Part shown: one piece after another, positions 14,725-23,503 of the stretch | Layout: every line of letters begins with the position of its first letter | How positions within the stretch are numbered: position 1 is the first letter of the stretch | From: Aeriscardovia sp040773385 | Lineage (GTDB): Bacteria; Actinomycetota; Actinomycetes; Actinomycetales; Bifidobacteriaceae | Length of the DNA stretch: 38,184 nt | NCBI GenBank assembly: GCA_040773385.1 | Contig: JAXGWH010000010.1 | Coordinates: 1 to 38,184 of the forward strand | Direction: 5' to 3' | Notes under the pieces: model-generated | Seen by the model: only the letters and a program-made list of their open reading frames with translations | Told to the model about the DNA's origin: nothing | The model's database searches: none | Made by a program: the position numbers and the translations under genes

Positions 14725-17352
14725 GGGATCTTTTTTCACATGGAACTGGCGCCACAGACCAAAGATTCCCAGGACGATGGCGAGCGCGATGAGAATATAG
14801 CCGCTCATATCCCCGAGACTGAGCTGGCTGTAGATTGTGACGGACTTTTCCGAGCCGAACGGACGGCCTGATGCGTCGATGAGGCGGAAAGTGGCCTGTG
14901 CCTGTGAGGCGCCGATCGCCTTGACGGTGAAGTTTGTCTGTGCCTCCGAGCTTGCGAGCACATGGACGGGCTGCGAGGGGGTGATCGTCGTGGCGACAAG
15001 ATTGGTCTCTGCCTTCACGCGCACGCGGATGGGGAACGGCAGGCCGTTCTTGACGGTGACGGGCATGCGGGCGCTTTGGGAGAAGATGTTGACATGGTCG
15101 GGCGGCGTGAGTGTGACCGCGTTGAGAAGATCGGTCGCCAGATCCTTGGCGGCGAGTGTCTCTGAGGAGCTGTCCGGTGATTTGACGGACATGGCCAGCA
15201 GCGCGAGCTGGCGGTGTGCCTGACGCAGTTTGTCAAGCCATTGTGGGGCGGTGACCCGGTTCTCGGCGGCCTGCTGGGCGTCCTGGTTGGCGAGGTTCTG
15301 CGGGTTGTCGGTGGTTCCGGCATTCGGGTCCTTCTTTTTCATGCTGCTCTTGTCGAGAATCGAGGAGCCGACCCGGTCGATGGTGGAGCGTGAGGAGGTG
15401 AGGGCGGAGAGTGCCTTTTTGATGGAGGAGCGGCGTACGCGCGGATCGACGGCCGAACGGGTGGCGGAGGCGGTGGAGTCGAGCGTGCTGCCCCCTGTGC
15501 GGTCGCCGGTGAGACTGAAGACGGAGGAATCGACCTGCTGCAGGCCTGTCGTGTCAAGGCTCGTGCCGGATTTTCCCTGTTCCAGATCGGTGAGGGAGCT
15601 GGCATGGATCCAGTCGCACGAGGAAAGCGCGTCGAGGACCTTCTGCAGGAGGGAAGGGTCGGCGTTCCGCCCGAAGGAGACGAGCAGATTACGCGAGATA
15701 TAGGGCTGCTCGGCCTCGTAGATGCTGCTCTGGGCGACGAGCCGTGCGAGCCTGCCGGCATCGCTGCCCTCGGCCTGTTCCTGTGCGGCGGAGGAGGTGG
15801 AGGAGCCGGAGGCGAGTGAGGAGAGCTCGTGCTGGGCGATAAGCACGGTGACGTCGCCTTTGCTGGTCGACACACGGATGCGGCCGGTCGTCTGATTCGC
15901 CCCCGGCGAGGAGGGGACGGCGGATTCCGAAACGACTGTCGAATAGCCCTGTTCCAGCGCTCTGGCGAGCGAGGCGGTGTCCCATGCCTCCGCGCCCTCC
16001 CAGGCGATGGCGTGGGAGGATGCCGAGGCGCCGCCCGCCGTGGACCGTGAGGCGGAGGAGGAAGAGTCCGAAGCGGAGGAAGATGATGAGGAAGGGGCGG
16101 AGGTATCCGTGGAAACACCGCCGGAACCGGCCAGCAGCTGCCGTCCGGCCGCGGCGGACCAATCGGCGGTGGTGATTCCCGCCGCCTTCCACTGTTTTTC
16201 CGTGAAGGCGAGGGAGGCAGGGATGTCGAACACGTACGGCTGCATGATGCCCTGCAGCCGCGAAAGCGGCAGCGATGTGTCCTGCGCGGAGGACGAGGGG
16301 CCGGCCGATGCCCCTGACGGGGTGTCTTGGGACTGAGCGGAGCCGGAGGATTTTGATGATGACGAGGATTTCGAGGAGGAGCCGGATGAGGAGGACTTTG
16401 ATGACGATGAATCCGAGGGGGACGACGAAGAACTCCCTGATGTCGTGGATTTTGCGGAGGTCTGATCGAGAAGGGAGACCACGGCAGGATCGGCGACCAC
16501 CTGGATCTGAGGGTTCTTCTGGAGGATCCGCACCAGCCTCTTCAGTCGCGACAGCTGCCCGCCGGACAACGAGGCGACATGGGCGGTGGCCTTGGAGGAA
16601 GAGATGAGGTTGTGGATCGAGCCGGTATGCACCTGCCAGTCATCGGAGGCCAGCGGGAGGGCGAGGGTCAGCGTGATCGGCGGGTTTTTCGTATTGGACA
16701 GGCCGTCATGTGAGCGGGTGGCGAAAGTCTGCAGCTGTGCGATGGTCCCGTCGACGGAGGTTGAATAGTCGAGCAGGAGCGGTTTTGCACCCCAGGTCCG
16801 GATGGAGGCCAGCGCCGACGAATCCTTGGAGGCGGAAAGCCGCACGGTGCGCGACGCGCCGGATGCCAGCCGCGGGATATCGACGGAGGCGAGTACCAGC
16901 GTCGTGCGCAGCACCTGTCTGCCGTCCGCCCAGTCCTGGGCTGTGGCGGCCGACTGAACCGAATACGGCGAGATATACGCAGTGAGCGTGCCGGCGGAGA
17001 GAGCGCGCGAAGAGGTGTTTGTGAGGGTGAGCCGCGCCTGCCAGCCCGATGATGCGGTGATGACCGCCGTCGTGTTTGCGATGGATATTTCCGCCCTGTT
17101 CTGTCTGCTGCCCGTGGTGGACCGCGCCCCTTGCGGTGCGGCGAGGATCCGAGAGCCGGAGGAACCAGATGAATCAGAGGAATCCGACGACCCCGGTGTG
17201 CCTGCCGGGGATCTCTGCGGCAGCGCGGAGGCGGGCATCGGCAGCCCGGCCAGCACGAACAGGAACCCGGCGAACAGGGCCGACAGACGTCGCATGGCCG
17301 TCCTCAAGAAGATCGCGTCGGGACGGCGGTGATGGTCATGGCGGCGGGTCAT
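14716..17352 (-). CDS. Secreted, membrane-anchored DUF6049 family protein
   Basis: 878 aa. The ATG at 17352 overlaps the NUDIX stop by one base (TGATG), so the two are translated together. An N-terminal signal peptide is clear: an Arg/His-rich start, the core LSALFAGFLFVLAGLPM and an ASA cleavage site. A large extracellular part follows with an early Ig-like beta domain (ITASSGWQARLTLTNTSSRALS), three Ser-rich low-complexity linkers, and a late beta domain (MPVTVKNGLPFPIRVRVKA). One C-terminal helix (YILIALAIVLGIFGLW) is followed by a short basic tail. Position between NUDIX and murJ matches mycobacterial Rv3909, so a wall-synthesis role is likely by context. The biochemical function is unknown. 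Confidence 0.82.
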   Translation of the reverse strand: MTRRHDHHRRPDAIFLRTAMRRLSALFAGFLFVLAGLPMPASALPQRSPAGTPGSSDSSDSSGSSGSRILAAPQGARSTTGSRQNRAEISIANTTAVITASSGWQARLTLTNTSSRALSAGTLTAYISPYSVQSAATAQDWADGRQVLRTTLVLASVDIPRLASGASRTVRLSASKDSSALASIRTWGAKPLLLDYSTSVDGTIAQLQTFATRSHDGLSNTKNPPITLTLALPLASDDWQVHTGSIHNLISSSKATAHVASLSGGQLSRLKRLVRILQKNPQIQVVADPAVVSLLDQTSAKSTTSGSSSSSPSDSSSSKSSSSGSSSKSSSSSKSSGSAQSQDTPSGASAGPSSSAQDTSLPLSRLQGIMQPYVFDIPASLAFTEKQWKAAGITTADWSAAAGRQLLAGSGGVSTDTSAPSSSSSSASDSSSSASRSTAGGASASSHAIAWEGAEAWDTASLARALEQGYSTVVSESAVPSSPGANQTTGRIRVSTSKGDVTVLIAQHELSSLASGSSTSSAAQEQAEGSDAGRLARLVAQSSIYEAEQPYISRNLLVSFGRNADPSLLQKVLDALSSCDWIHASSLTDLEQGKSGTSLDTTGLQQVDSSVFSLTGDRTGGSTLDSTASATRSAVDPRVRRSSIKKALSALTSSRSTIDRVGSSILDKSSMKKKDPNAGTTDNPQNLANQDAQQAAENRVTAPQWLDKLRQAHRQLALLAMSVKSPDSSSETLAAKDLATDLLNAVTLTPPDHVNIFSQSARMPVTVKNGLPFPIRVRVKAETNLVATTITPSQPVHVLASSEAQTNFTVKAIGASQAQATFRLIDASGRPFGSEKSVTIYSQLSLGDMSGYILIALAIVLGIFGLWRQFHVKKDPDQ

Positions 17353-18218
17353 CAGGATCTCCGACGGTATTTGCGCGAGTAAAGGTGGACGATCCTCCGC
17401 TCGTTCGGATAGCTCAGGACCGAGGGCAGCTCGTGGAACGGCACCCATGCCGCGTCCTCGGCCTCATGGTCAGGATCCCCTGTGACCGTCAGGTGCCCGG
17501 AGACCTGACGCAGGACAAAATGATGGACGAGCTTGTGCACACGTTGGTTGTCGCCGGTGAACCAATAATCGATCGTGGCGATCGAGCCGGTCACCTTCCC
17601 TTTGATCCCCGTCTCTTCATGCACCTCGCGCACGGCCGTCTGTTCGGGTGTCTCGCCTTTTTCGATATGGCCCTTCGGCAGGCACCATTCCAGATGTCCT
17701 GAGCGTGAATGCCGGGCAATGATCGCCACTTCGCCGTCATCGTTGAAGATCAGGCCTCCGGCGGAATATTCGCGTACCACCGGCAGCTCGTGTGTGCCGA
17801 GCGCCGCGAAACTCACGGCGGAGACGGCATGCTCACGCCGTTTGGGCATATCGGCCGGGCTCGGTTCGTCGTCGGATTCGTCGGACGGTGCTTGAGGTGC
17901 TGTTTCGGGCTTTTCCTGTGCGGGCCCGCCTTTGACAGATGTGACGGATGCTCCCGCGGGGGTGTCGGCGGTGACGGCATGCCGGTCGGTCGGTATGGAC
18001 GTACCGGCTGTCTCTGTGTCCGTCCCGCGCAAGGGAGTCTTTTCCTGCAGGGGCGAAACCGTGGTTTCCATGGTGCCATGCGCGGTGGCCGAATTTGGAC
18101 GGGCCGTCTGTCGAATGCTTTCGACGGGGTTTGGTGTACCGGCGGAGGCGGGACGGGCATGATCCGGGGATAGGCCCATGCGACGCATCATGCGTGCCAT
18201 ATCCCTCGGAGTAATCAT
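17352..18218 (-). CDS. NUDIX hydrolase (MutT4-like)
   Basis: 288 aa. The NUDIX box is complete near residues 195-217: G5xE7xREVxEExGI read from GHIEKGETPEQTAVREVHEE onward. The catalytic domain occupies about 150-288; before it are a short conserved N-terminus (MITPRDMARMMRRMG) and some 115 residues of low-complexity Thr/Pro/Glu-rich linker, which is unusual for the family. The conserved neighbourhood (NUDIX, DUF6049, MurJ, near the CCA enzyme) corresponds to mycobacterial Rv3908-Rv3910. Substrate unknown; nucleoside di- or triphosphate derivatives are typical. ATG 18218 is chosen: no Shine-Dalgarno, but TAGAGT lies 7 nt upstream (18226-18231), fitting a leaderless start. First gene of the minus-strand envelope block. 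Confidence 0.88.
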   Translation of the reverse strand: MITPRDMARMMRRMGLSPDHARPASAGTPNPVESIRQTARPNSATAHGTMETTVSPLQEKTPLRGTDTETAGTSIPTDRHAVTADTPAGASVTSVKGGPAQEKPETAPQAPSDESDDEPSPADMPKRREHAVSAVSFAALGTHELPVVREYSAGGLIFNDDGEVAIIARHSRSGHLEWCLPKGHIEKGETPEQTAVREVHEETGIKGKVTGSIATIDYWFTGDNQRVHKLVHHFVLRQVSGHLTVTGDPDHEAEDAAWVPFHELPSVLSYPNERRIVHLYSRKYRRRS

Positions 18219-18225
18219 GCTTTCC

Positions 18226-18231
18226 ACTCTA
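18226..18231 (-). promoter_or_regulatory. Putative -10 of leaderless NUDIX gene
   Basis: TAGAGT on the minus strand with 7 nt to the ATG at 18218. Confidence 0.4.
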
Positions 18232-18266
18232 TCCGGACAGAGCAACCGGCCGGCATCCGGGCGAAC

Positions 18267-18302
18267 CGGCCGGCCTGAAGGGAACGGCCGGCCTGAAGGG
18301 AA
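18267..18302. repeat. Two exact 18-bp direct repeats
   Basis: CGGCCGGCCTGAAGGGAA at 18267 and 18285, followed by half a copy. Confidence 0.8.
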
Positions 18303-18447
18303 CGGCCGGGGTCCCCGATTGCGGTCCCGACGCCATCACCGACCCAAGTAAGATCGGACAGGACGTATTCCAGTCGAGCCCTGGACGCGGATGCCGTTTT
18401 CGGGCATGTCCGGACAAGGACAGCCTGAACGACCGGCATGCGGGAGA

Positions 18448-18463
18448 TGTTTCACGTGAAACA
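18448..18463. promoter_or_regulatory. parS site 10 (16/16)
   Basis: Perfect site in the divergent NUDIX/CCA-enzyme spacer. Confidence 0.9.
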
Positions 18464-18538
18464 TCATGCGCGGGATGTCTTCGTGTGACATACGTCGCAT
18501 GAAATGCCCCGCATAAAACAGTTGGGGTATGACTGGTG

Positions 18539-18554
18539 TGTTTCACGTGAAACA
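18539..18554. promoter_or_regulatory. parS site 11 (16/16)
   Basis: Perfect site 30 bp upstream of the CCA-enzyme start codon. Confidence 0.9.
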
Positions 18555-18584
18555 TCCGGGACGCCGGACAGAGGAGGAGGGCGA

Positions 18585-20165
18585 ATGGTCGACACCGAGG
18601 CCGACAGCATGCGCAGGACCGGACGGCAGCAGGCAGGACGGCCGACACGACCTGGCCGCACCGGTGCCGTCCCGATCCGAACCGACTCCCTGGCCGGCAG
18701 GATCCGCCCGGAGGCCGTGGAGCTGGGCCGTCTGTTCGAGGCGCACGGCTATGAGCTCGCCCTCGTGGGCGGGGCGGTGCGCGATCTGCTGCTGGGCCGG
18801 CCCGTGCATGACTACGACTTCACCACCTCCGCCCGTCCCGAGCAGTTCGAGCCGATCCTGCGCGACTGGGGTCATGACGGCTTCTGGGACATGGGTCGCA
18901 AGTTCGGCACCCTCGGCGCCAAGAGGCGGCTGGACAACGGCCATGACCTTTCCGCCGAGGTGACCACCTACCGTTCCGACCAGTATGACCGCGATTCACG
19001 AAAGCCGGAGGTCAACTACGGCACAAGCCTGGAGGGCGATCTCTCCCGGCGTGACTTCACCATCAACTGCATGGCCGTGCGGCTGCCGTCGATGGAGCTC
19101 GTCGACCCCTTCGACGGCCGCATGGACCTGAAAAAGCGGCTCCTGCGCACGCCGATCGACGCGCGCACCTCATTCTCCGACGACCCGCTGCGCATGATGC
19201 GCGCCGTCCGCTTCGTCGCCCAGCTCGGTTTTGACATCGAGGCCGGCACCGCCGAGGCGCTCATGGACATGACCGACCGGCTCTCCATCGTCTCCGCCGA
19301 GCGTGTGCGCGACGAGCTGAGCAAGCTGCTGCTCTCGGACCATGCCTCGCTGGGTGTGGAGGCGCTCGTCGATTCCGGTCTCGCCGACGAGATGCTGCCG
19401 GAGATCCCTGCGCTGAGGATGACGATCGACCCCGAGCATCCGCACAAGGATGTCTATACACACACGCTCACCGTGCTCGACCGTGCCATCGCCCTGGAGA
19501 CCGGGCCGGACGGGCCTGTGCCCGCACCCGATCTCACCCTGCGCATGGCCGCGCTGCTGCACGACATCGGCAAACCCCGTACCCGCCGCTACGAGAACGG
19601 TGGCAAGGTCAGCTTCCTCCACCACGACGCCGTGGGCGCCTCCATGGCCCGTAAGCGCCTGCGCGCCCTGCGCTACGACAAGCAGTTCGTGCACGACGTA
19701 TGCAAGCTCATTGACCTGCATCTGCGTTTCCACGGCTATGTGGACGAGCGCTGGACCGACTCGGCCGTGCGACGCTACGTGGTCGACTCGGGCGACCTCT
19801 ACGCCCGCCTCAACCGTCTCACCCGCGCCGATGCCACCACGCGCAACAAGCGCAAGGCGCGCATCTTCGACGAGGCGATGGATGAGATGGAGGCCCGCGT
19901 CATCGATCTCAAGAAGCAGGAGGACCTCTCCCGCGTGCGCCCCGAGCTCGACGGCGGTGCCATCATGCGGATCCTCTCGCTGACGCCCGGTCCTGCCGTA
20001 GGACGGGCGTACAAGCATATGCTCGCCTACAGGCTTGATCACGGCGAGGTGGGGCGGCAGGCCGCCACAGCCGAGCTGCTGCACTGGTGGAAGACCGAGT
20101 GCGGTGCGGGCGTCTCCGAGGATGGTGCGGCAGGCACGGCGGGTGAATCAGCCAGACAGTCCTGA
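18585..20165 (+). CDS. pcnA: CCA-adding tRNA nucleotidyltransferase
   Basis: 526-aa class II nucleotidyltransferase that builds or repairs the 3' CCA of tRNAs; genomes of this group annotate it as pcnA or cca. Start: ATG 18585 right after an AGGAGGAGG tract. Head domain: VGGAVRDLLLG at 61-71 and the metal-binding DYD at 76-78. Further family marks are RRDFTIN (about 170), the basic/nucleotide-recognition region DPLRMMRAVRFVAQLGFDIE, and an HD phosphohydrolase-type domain (HTLTVLDRAI, LLHDIGKPRTR, HHDAVG). A short Gly/Glu-rich tail ends the protein. The tRNA-Thr in this window lacks an encoded CCA, consistent with need for this enzyme. Confidence 0.93.
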   Translation: MVDTEADSMRRTGRQQAGRPTRPGRTGAVPIRTDSLAGRIRPEAVELGRLFEAHGYELALVGGAVRDLLLGRPVHDYDFTTSARPEQFEPILRDWGHDGFWDMGRKFGTLGAKRRLDNGHDLSAEVTTYRSDQYDRDSRKPEVNYGTSLEGDLSRRDFTINCMAVRLPSMELVDPFDGRMDLKKRLLRTPIDARTSFSDDPLRMMRAVRFVAQLGFDIEAGTAEALMDMTDRLSIVSAERVRDELSKLLLSDHASLGVEALVDSGLADEMLPEIPALRMTIDPEHPHKDVYTHTLTVLDRAIALETGPDGPVPAPDLTLRMAALLHDIGKPRTRRYENGGKVSFLHHDAVGASMARKRLRALRYDKQFVHDVCKLIDLHLRFHGYVDERWTDSAVRRYVVDSGDLYARLNRLTRADATTRNKRKARIFDEAMDEMEARVIDLKKQEDLSRVRPELDGGAIMRILSLTPGPAVGRAYKHMLAYRLDHGEVGRQAATAELLHWWKTECGAGVSEDGAAGTAGESARQS

Positions 20166-20265
20166 CGACCAGTCTGATCTCTGGAGATCGGTCAGATTGT
20201 TTGATAGTCCTGACAATCAGTCTGATCTCTGAAGATCTGACGACCAGTCGGATTGCTGGCGATCA
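20161..20265. repeat. Imperfect 30-bp repeats after the CCA enzyme
   Basis: TCCTGACGACCAGTCTGATC... at 20161 recurs at 20209 with 27 of 30 bases the same, and a shorter third copy begins at 20238. The segment 20173-20198 (TCTGATCTC tg GAGATCgGTCAGA, followed by TTGTTT) can fold into a hairpin and may serve as terminator. Confidence 0.6.
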
Positions 20266-20925
20266 GTCGGACGGAGCCGCGGTCGGCGTGGAATTGGTGT
20301 GCTGTGCCACCGCCGTGTGATTGGGCGCCTTGATGGTCGTCTTGATCTTCGAGGCGGCCACGCATCCCTGCAGCGGCGTGAGCTTTTTGCCCGGCTTGGT
20401 CACCTTGGAGGTCGGGGCGAGGTTGTCGAAGGAATCGCCCACGATCACGTCGACGAGCATATCGGTGCGGTCATCGAGGCGCAGGATGGCGTCCGGAAAC
20501 TCCGCATTGATCACATAAGCCTGGGTGATGGCATTCTTGCCCGCGCGGATTTCCGTGCGGTCGAGCTTGGTGGTGGAGTTGGCCACATCCTGGGTGGTGA
20601 AGCCGCGGAGCTGCAATGCCTGGTTCACCGCGTTGGCCAGACCGGCGTGCGTGGTGCCGTTGAGCACGCGCACGGTGATCTGCGAATAGGCGGGTGCCGC
20701 GGCGTCCTTGGCCGGGCAGGGGGCTGTGACGCCGAAATTGTTGGCTTTTGTGGACTGGCTGGCTTCCTGGTCCTCGGTATGCACCACACCGGCGAGGACG
20801 AGCGCGGCGAGGATGACGACCGCCACAAGAACCGCGATGGCGAAACCGATCACCAGCCGGTGCCGGTAATGCACGTACTCGCGCCTCGCCTCGCGCTCCG
20901 CGCGGACAGAAGTGTTGTCAGGCAT
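20263..20925 (-). CDS. Membrane protein with LytR C-terminal domain
   Basis: 220 aa. ATG 20925 has a GGGGAGGA ribosome-binding site with 6-nt spacing. Cytosolic basic N-terminus (1-23), one membrane helix (about 24-47, VIGFAIAVLVAVVILAALVLAGVV), then an extracellular part. The LytR_C-type domain (about 80-165) shows the typical VRVLNGTTHAGLANAVNQALQLRGFT start. The family occurs as the tail of LytR-CpsA-Psr proteins and as stand-alone proteins in actinobacteria, where a link to wall polymer attachment is suspected but the precise role is unknown. A Thr/Ala/Pro-rich tail ends the protein. Transcribed divergently from the MATE gene. Confidence 0.8.
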   Translation of the reverse strand: MPDNTSVRAEREARREYVHYRHRLVIGFAIAVLVAVVILAALVLAGVVHTEDQEASQSTKANNFGVTAPCPAKDAAAPAYSQITVRVLNGTTHAGLANAVNQALQLRGFTTQDVANSTTKLDRTEIRAGKNAITQAYVINAEFPDAILRLDDRTDMLVDVIVGDSFDNLAPTSKVTKPGKKLTPLQGCVAASKIKTTIKAPNHTAVAQHTNSTPTAAPSD

Positions 20926-21164
20926 CTCGCGTCCTCCCCACGATCCTCCTTCTCAGACTCTACCCGACGCCCGTACCCGCCTGATGCCTGTTTTGTCCGC
21001 GAAGAGCGCGAATTTTCAGGCTCTTCACGCGGATCCTGCCTTGTCTCTGCCCGGTTCTTTCACAGTCCTTGCCCGAGTCGTGTTTTGGTCTTGTCTCGGT
21101 CTTGTCCGGCGTCTTGCCCCGAGTCTTGTTCGATCCGCACCGCCGGTTTTTATCAGGCACCTTT

Positions 21165-21170
21165 TAGTAT
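21165..21170 (+). promoter_or_regulatory. Candidate -10 of MATE transporter gene
   Basis: TAGTAT ends 11 nt before ATG 21182, which would leave a leader of only a few bases. No clear -35. Confidence 0.35.
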
Positions 21171-21181
21171 GGCAGTTCGTT

Positions 21182-22753
21182 ATGGAAGGAGATGGGACGA
21201 CGAACAGCGACGATCAGGATACGCAGGATAAGCAGGATAAGAACGAGCATGCGGTCCCGGGCAGCCGTGCGGATCTTCTGAATGACACACGCACCGACCG
21301 GCAGCTGACCGCCGACCAGAGGCTGTCCGACACCCCGGCCAGCGCCGGCACCGTCATGGACGCGAAATACATCCAGATGACGCGCTCGCCGCTGCGCCGC
21401 CTCATCCTGGCGATGGCCGTGCCCGCCGTCATCGCCAACATCGTCTCGATGATCTACAACCTCACCGACACGTTCTTCGTCGGCCAGCTGGGCACCTCCG
21501 CCTCCGCCGCGGTCGGCGTGGTCATGCCCATCCAGATCTTCATCCAGGCGGTCGGCCTGCTCTTCGGCATGGGCTCGGGCAACAAACTCTCCATCGAGCT
21601 GGGCCGGCGCAACATGGACCGCGCGCGCCGGCTTGTGGCCGTCGGCTTCTACCTCGGCCTCATCTCCGGCATCGTGCTGGGCGTCCTCGCGTTTGTTTTC
21701 CGTGAGCCGCTCATCCGCGCGTTCGGCGCCACGCGCACCATCCTGCCCTACGCGGTCAGCTATGCCACCCCGCTCTTCTTCGGCGCCCCGTTCTTCTGCT
21801 CCACGTTCGCCCTCAACGCCCAGCTGCGCTTCCAGGGCTATTCCACCCGGTCGATGATCGGCATCGTGGTCGGCTCGCTCCTGAACATCGGCCTCGAGCC
21901 GCTGTTCATCTTCGGCCTGCATATGGGCATCTTCGGCGGCGGCCTGGCGACGGCGATCTGCCAGTTCGTTTCCTGGCTCATCCTGCTCATCATGCACCAG
22001 CGCACCGGGGTCGCCATCCGCGTGCGCAACTTCCGCCTCACGGCCGATCTGTGGAACGAGATCTTCTCGGGCGGCGTGCCCTCGCTTATCCGCAACGGCA
22101 TGCTCTCCGTCTCCGCCAGCGCCATCAACATCGCCGCCAACCAGTTCGGCGACGCGGCCATCGCCGCCATGACGATCATCAACCGGGTCATCACCCTGTT
22201 CAACACCATCCAGATCGGCTTCGGCCAGGGCTTACAGCCCGTGTGCGGCTACAACTACGGCGCCCGCAAGTTCGAGCGCGTGCGCAGGGGCTACTGGTTC
22301 GTCGTCCAGCTCTCCGTCACCCTGCTGCTGCTCGCCTCCATCGGCATGACCGTGTTCGCCGCGCCCATCGTGCGCCTGTTCCGCGATGATCCCGAGGTGG
22401 TGCGCATCGGCTCGCAGGCCATGTTCTGGAACTGCCTCACCTTCACGCTCTCCGGCTATGTGGTGCCATCCAACATGATGCAGCAGACCATCGGGCACAC
22501 GGTGATCTCCTCCATCGTGGGGCTGGGCCGCCAGGGCATCTTCCTTGTGCCCGCGCTGCTCATTTTCCCGCCGCGCCTGGGGATGCTCGGTGTGATGATC
22601 TCCCAGCCGGTGGCCGACATCTGCACGTTCATCATGACCGTGCCGCTTCAGACATGGGTGATGCGCCAGCTCGAGCCGGATCGGAAGATCACCCTCAGAC
22701 GCGGCATCATCTCGCGCCTGTTCCGTACCTCCAAGGGCGAGCGGCGCTCATAA
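21182..22753 (+). CDS. MATE-family efflux transporter
   Basis: 523 aa, 12 predicted membrane helices from residue about 70 (LRRLILAMAVPAVIANIVSMIYNLTDTFFVG). MATE marks: the helix-1 segment ending in NLTDTFFVGQLG, and the second-half repeat NRVITLFNTIQIGFGQGLQPVCGYNYGA. It should export cationic compounds or other small molecules with Na+ or H+ antiport; the substrate is not predictable. The start is uncertain: ATG 21182 gives an Asp/Thr-rich 58-residue leader, and ATG 21356 (MDAKYIQM) starts close to where relatives start; neither has a good ribosome-binding site. The open frame extends further upstream but that part is not protein-like. Convergent with the TetR regulator. Confidence 0.88.
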   Translation: MEGDGTTNSDDQDTQDKQDKNEHAVPGSRADLLNDTRTDRQLTADQRLSDTPASAGTVMDAKYIQMTRSPLRRLILAMAVPAVIANIVSMIYNLTDTFFVGQLGTSASAAVGVVMPIQIFIQAVGLLFGMGSGNKLSIELGRRNMDRARRLVAVGFYLGLISGIVLGVLAFVFREPLIRAFGATRTILPYAVSYATPLFFGAPFFCSTFALNAQLRFQGYSTRSMIGIVVGSLLNIGLEPLFIFGLHMGIFGGGLATAICQFVSWLILLIMHQRTGVAIRVRNFRLTADLWNEIFSGGVPSLIRNGMLSVSASAINIAANQFGDAAIAAMTIINRVITLFNTIQIGFGQGLQPVCGYNYGARKFERVRRGYWFVVQLSVTLLLLASIGMTVFAAPIVRLFRDDPEVVRIGSQAMFWNCLTFTLSGYVVPSNMMQQTIGHTVISSIVGLGRQGIFLVPALLIFPPRLGMLGVMISQPVADICTFIMTVPLQTWVMRQLEPDRKITLRRGIISRLFRTSKGERRS

Positions 22754-22790
22754 GCGGTGGCGCACGAGCAGACCAGAAGCAGGATGACCA

Positions 22791-22835
22791 GGCTGGTGTT
22801 GGACAGGCTGGCGTTGGACAGGCTGGTCATGACCA
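22791..22835. repeat. Three 15-bp repeats between MATE and tetR genes
   Basis: GGCTGGTGTTGGACA (22791), GGCTGGCGTTGGACA (22806) and GGCTGGTCATGACCA (22821). Lies in the 111-bp convergent spacer. Confidence 0.75.
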
Positions 22836-22864
22836 GACCAGGGGGCATCGGTCTGGGCTTCTGC

Positions 22865-23503
22865 TCATTCTCTGTCTTTGAGGGCCTTCCCCCGCACCCA
22901 TGGCCGCAGCACTCGCCGCAGTACGAGATCCACGATTGTCTCTACGCGGTCTGCGGCGCGGTGTCCGGGTTCGTCCCGGTGCGGGTCCGCCGCCCAGACC
23001 GACAGGATGCCGAGGGTGAGCGCGTCGAGCGCGGCTGTCAGGTCCTCCAGCGGCGTCTTTTTGCGCAGTGTGCGTTCCTGTTCGAACATATGCAGGAGTC
23101 GTGTGTAGTGGAAGAACGAGTCGGCACCCTCCTCCCCGTCCGTCTGGGACACCAGCGCAAGGAGCCGGCGCACGCCCTCCGGGCCGGTTGACGAGGCGAG
23201 ATCGACGAGATGGGACATATAACCCGCTGTTCCGCTGACCGGGTCGGAGGAAAGGGCGATCACCGGGATCTGCCCTGCCACATCGTCGAAGCGACGCGCT
23301 TCCAAAGCGGCCCGCAATGCCTCTTTGGAAGAGAAATAGTGGTAGAAGTTGCCTTTTGCCATTCCTGCCGCGTCGGTGATGTCTTCGACTGACAGGGCGG
23401 GCCACCCCTTCTGGCGTCCCAGTCTCTCACCTGCCTCAAGGAGACTGGTGCGCCTGGCGCGTGCGTTGCGCTCGCGTTTACCGGGAACAGAGATGTCAGT
23501 CAT
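22865..23503 (-). CDS. TetR/AcrR-family transcriptional regulator
   Basis: 212 aa. N-terminal helix-turn-helix about 25-62 with the classic VEDITDAAGMAKGNFYHYFSSKEAL; the rest is a ligand/dimer domain of helices with no recognisable specificity. The ATG (23503) overlaps the rsmA stop as ATGA, so it is translationally coupled to rsmA at the end of the SGNH-rpf-rsmA operon. It faces the MATE gene, so control of that exporter is a reasonable guess but no operator was identified. Confidence 0.88.
   Translation of the reverse strand: MTDISVPGKRERNARARRTSLLEAGERLGRQKGWPALSVEDITDAAGMAKGNFYHYFSSKEALRAALEARRFDDVAGQIPVIALSSDPVSGTAGYMSHLVDLASSTGPEGVRRLLALVSQTDGEEGADSFFHYTRLLHMFEQERTLRKKTPLEDLTAALDALTLGILSVWAADPHRDEPGHRAADRVETIVDLVLRRVLRPWVRGKALKDRE

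Larger units (their letters stand above)
18232..18584. other. Divergent intergenic NUDIX / CCA enzyme
   Basis: About 350 bp without a gene. Contains two 18-bp GC-rich repeats (18267-18302), two perfect parS sites (18448, 18539) and the ribosome-binding region of the CCA enzyme. A reading frame enters from 18504 but the ribosome-binding site places the start at 18585. Confidence 0.6.

Noticed and set aside
20912..21181. Upstream extension of the MATE transporter frame
   Set aside because: It would overlap the divergent LytR_C gene start and its residues are compositionally unlike protein; no start signals.
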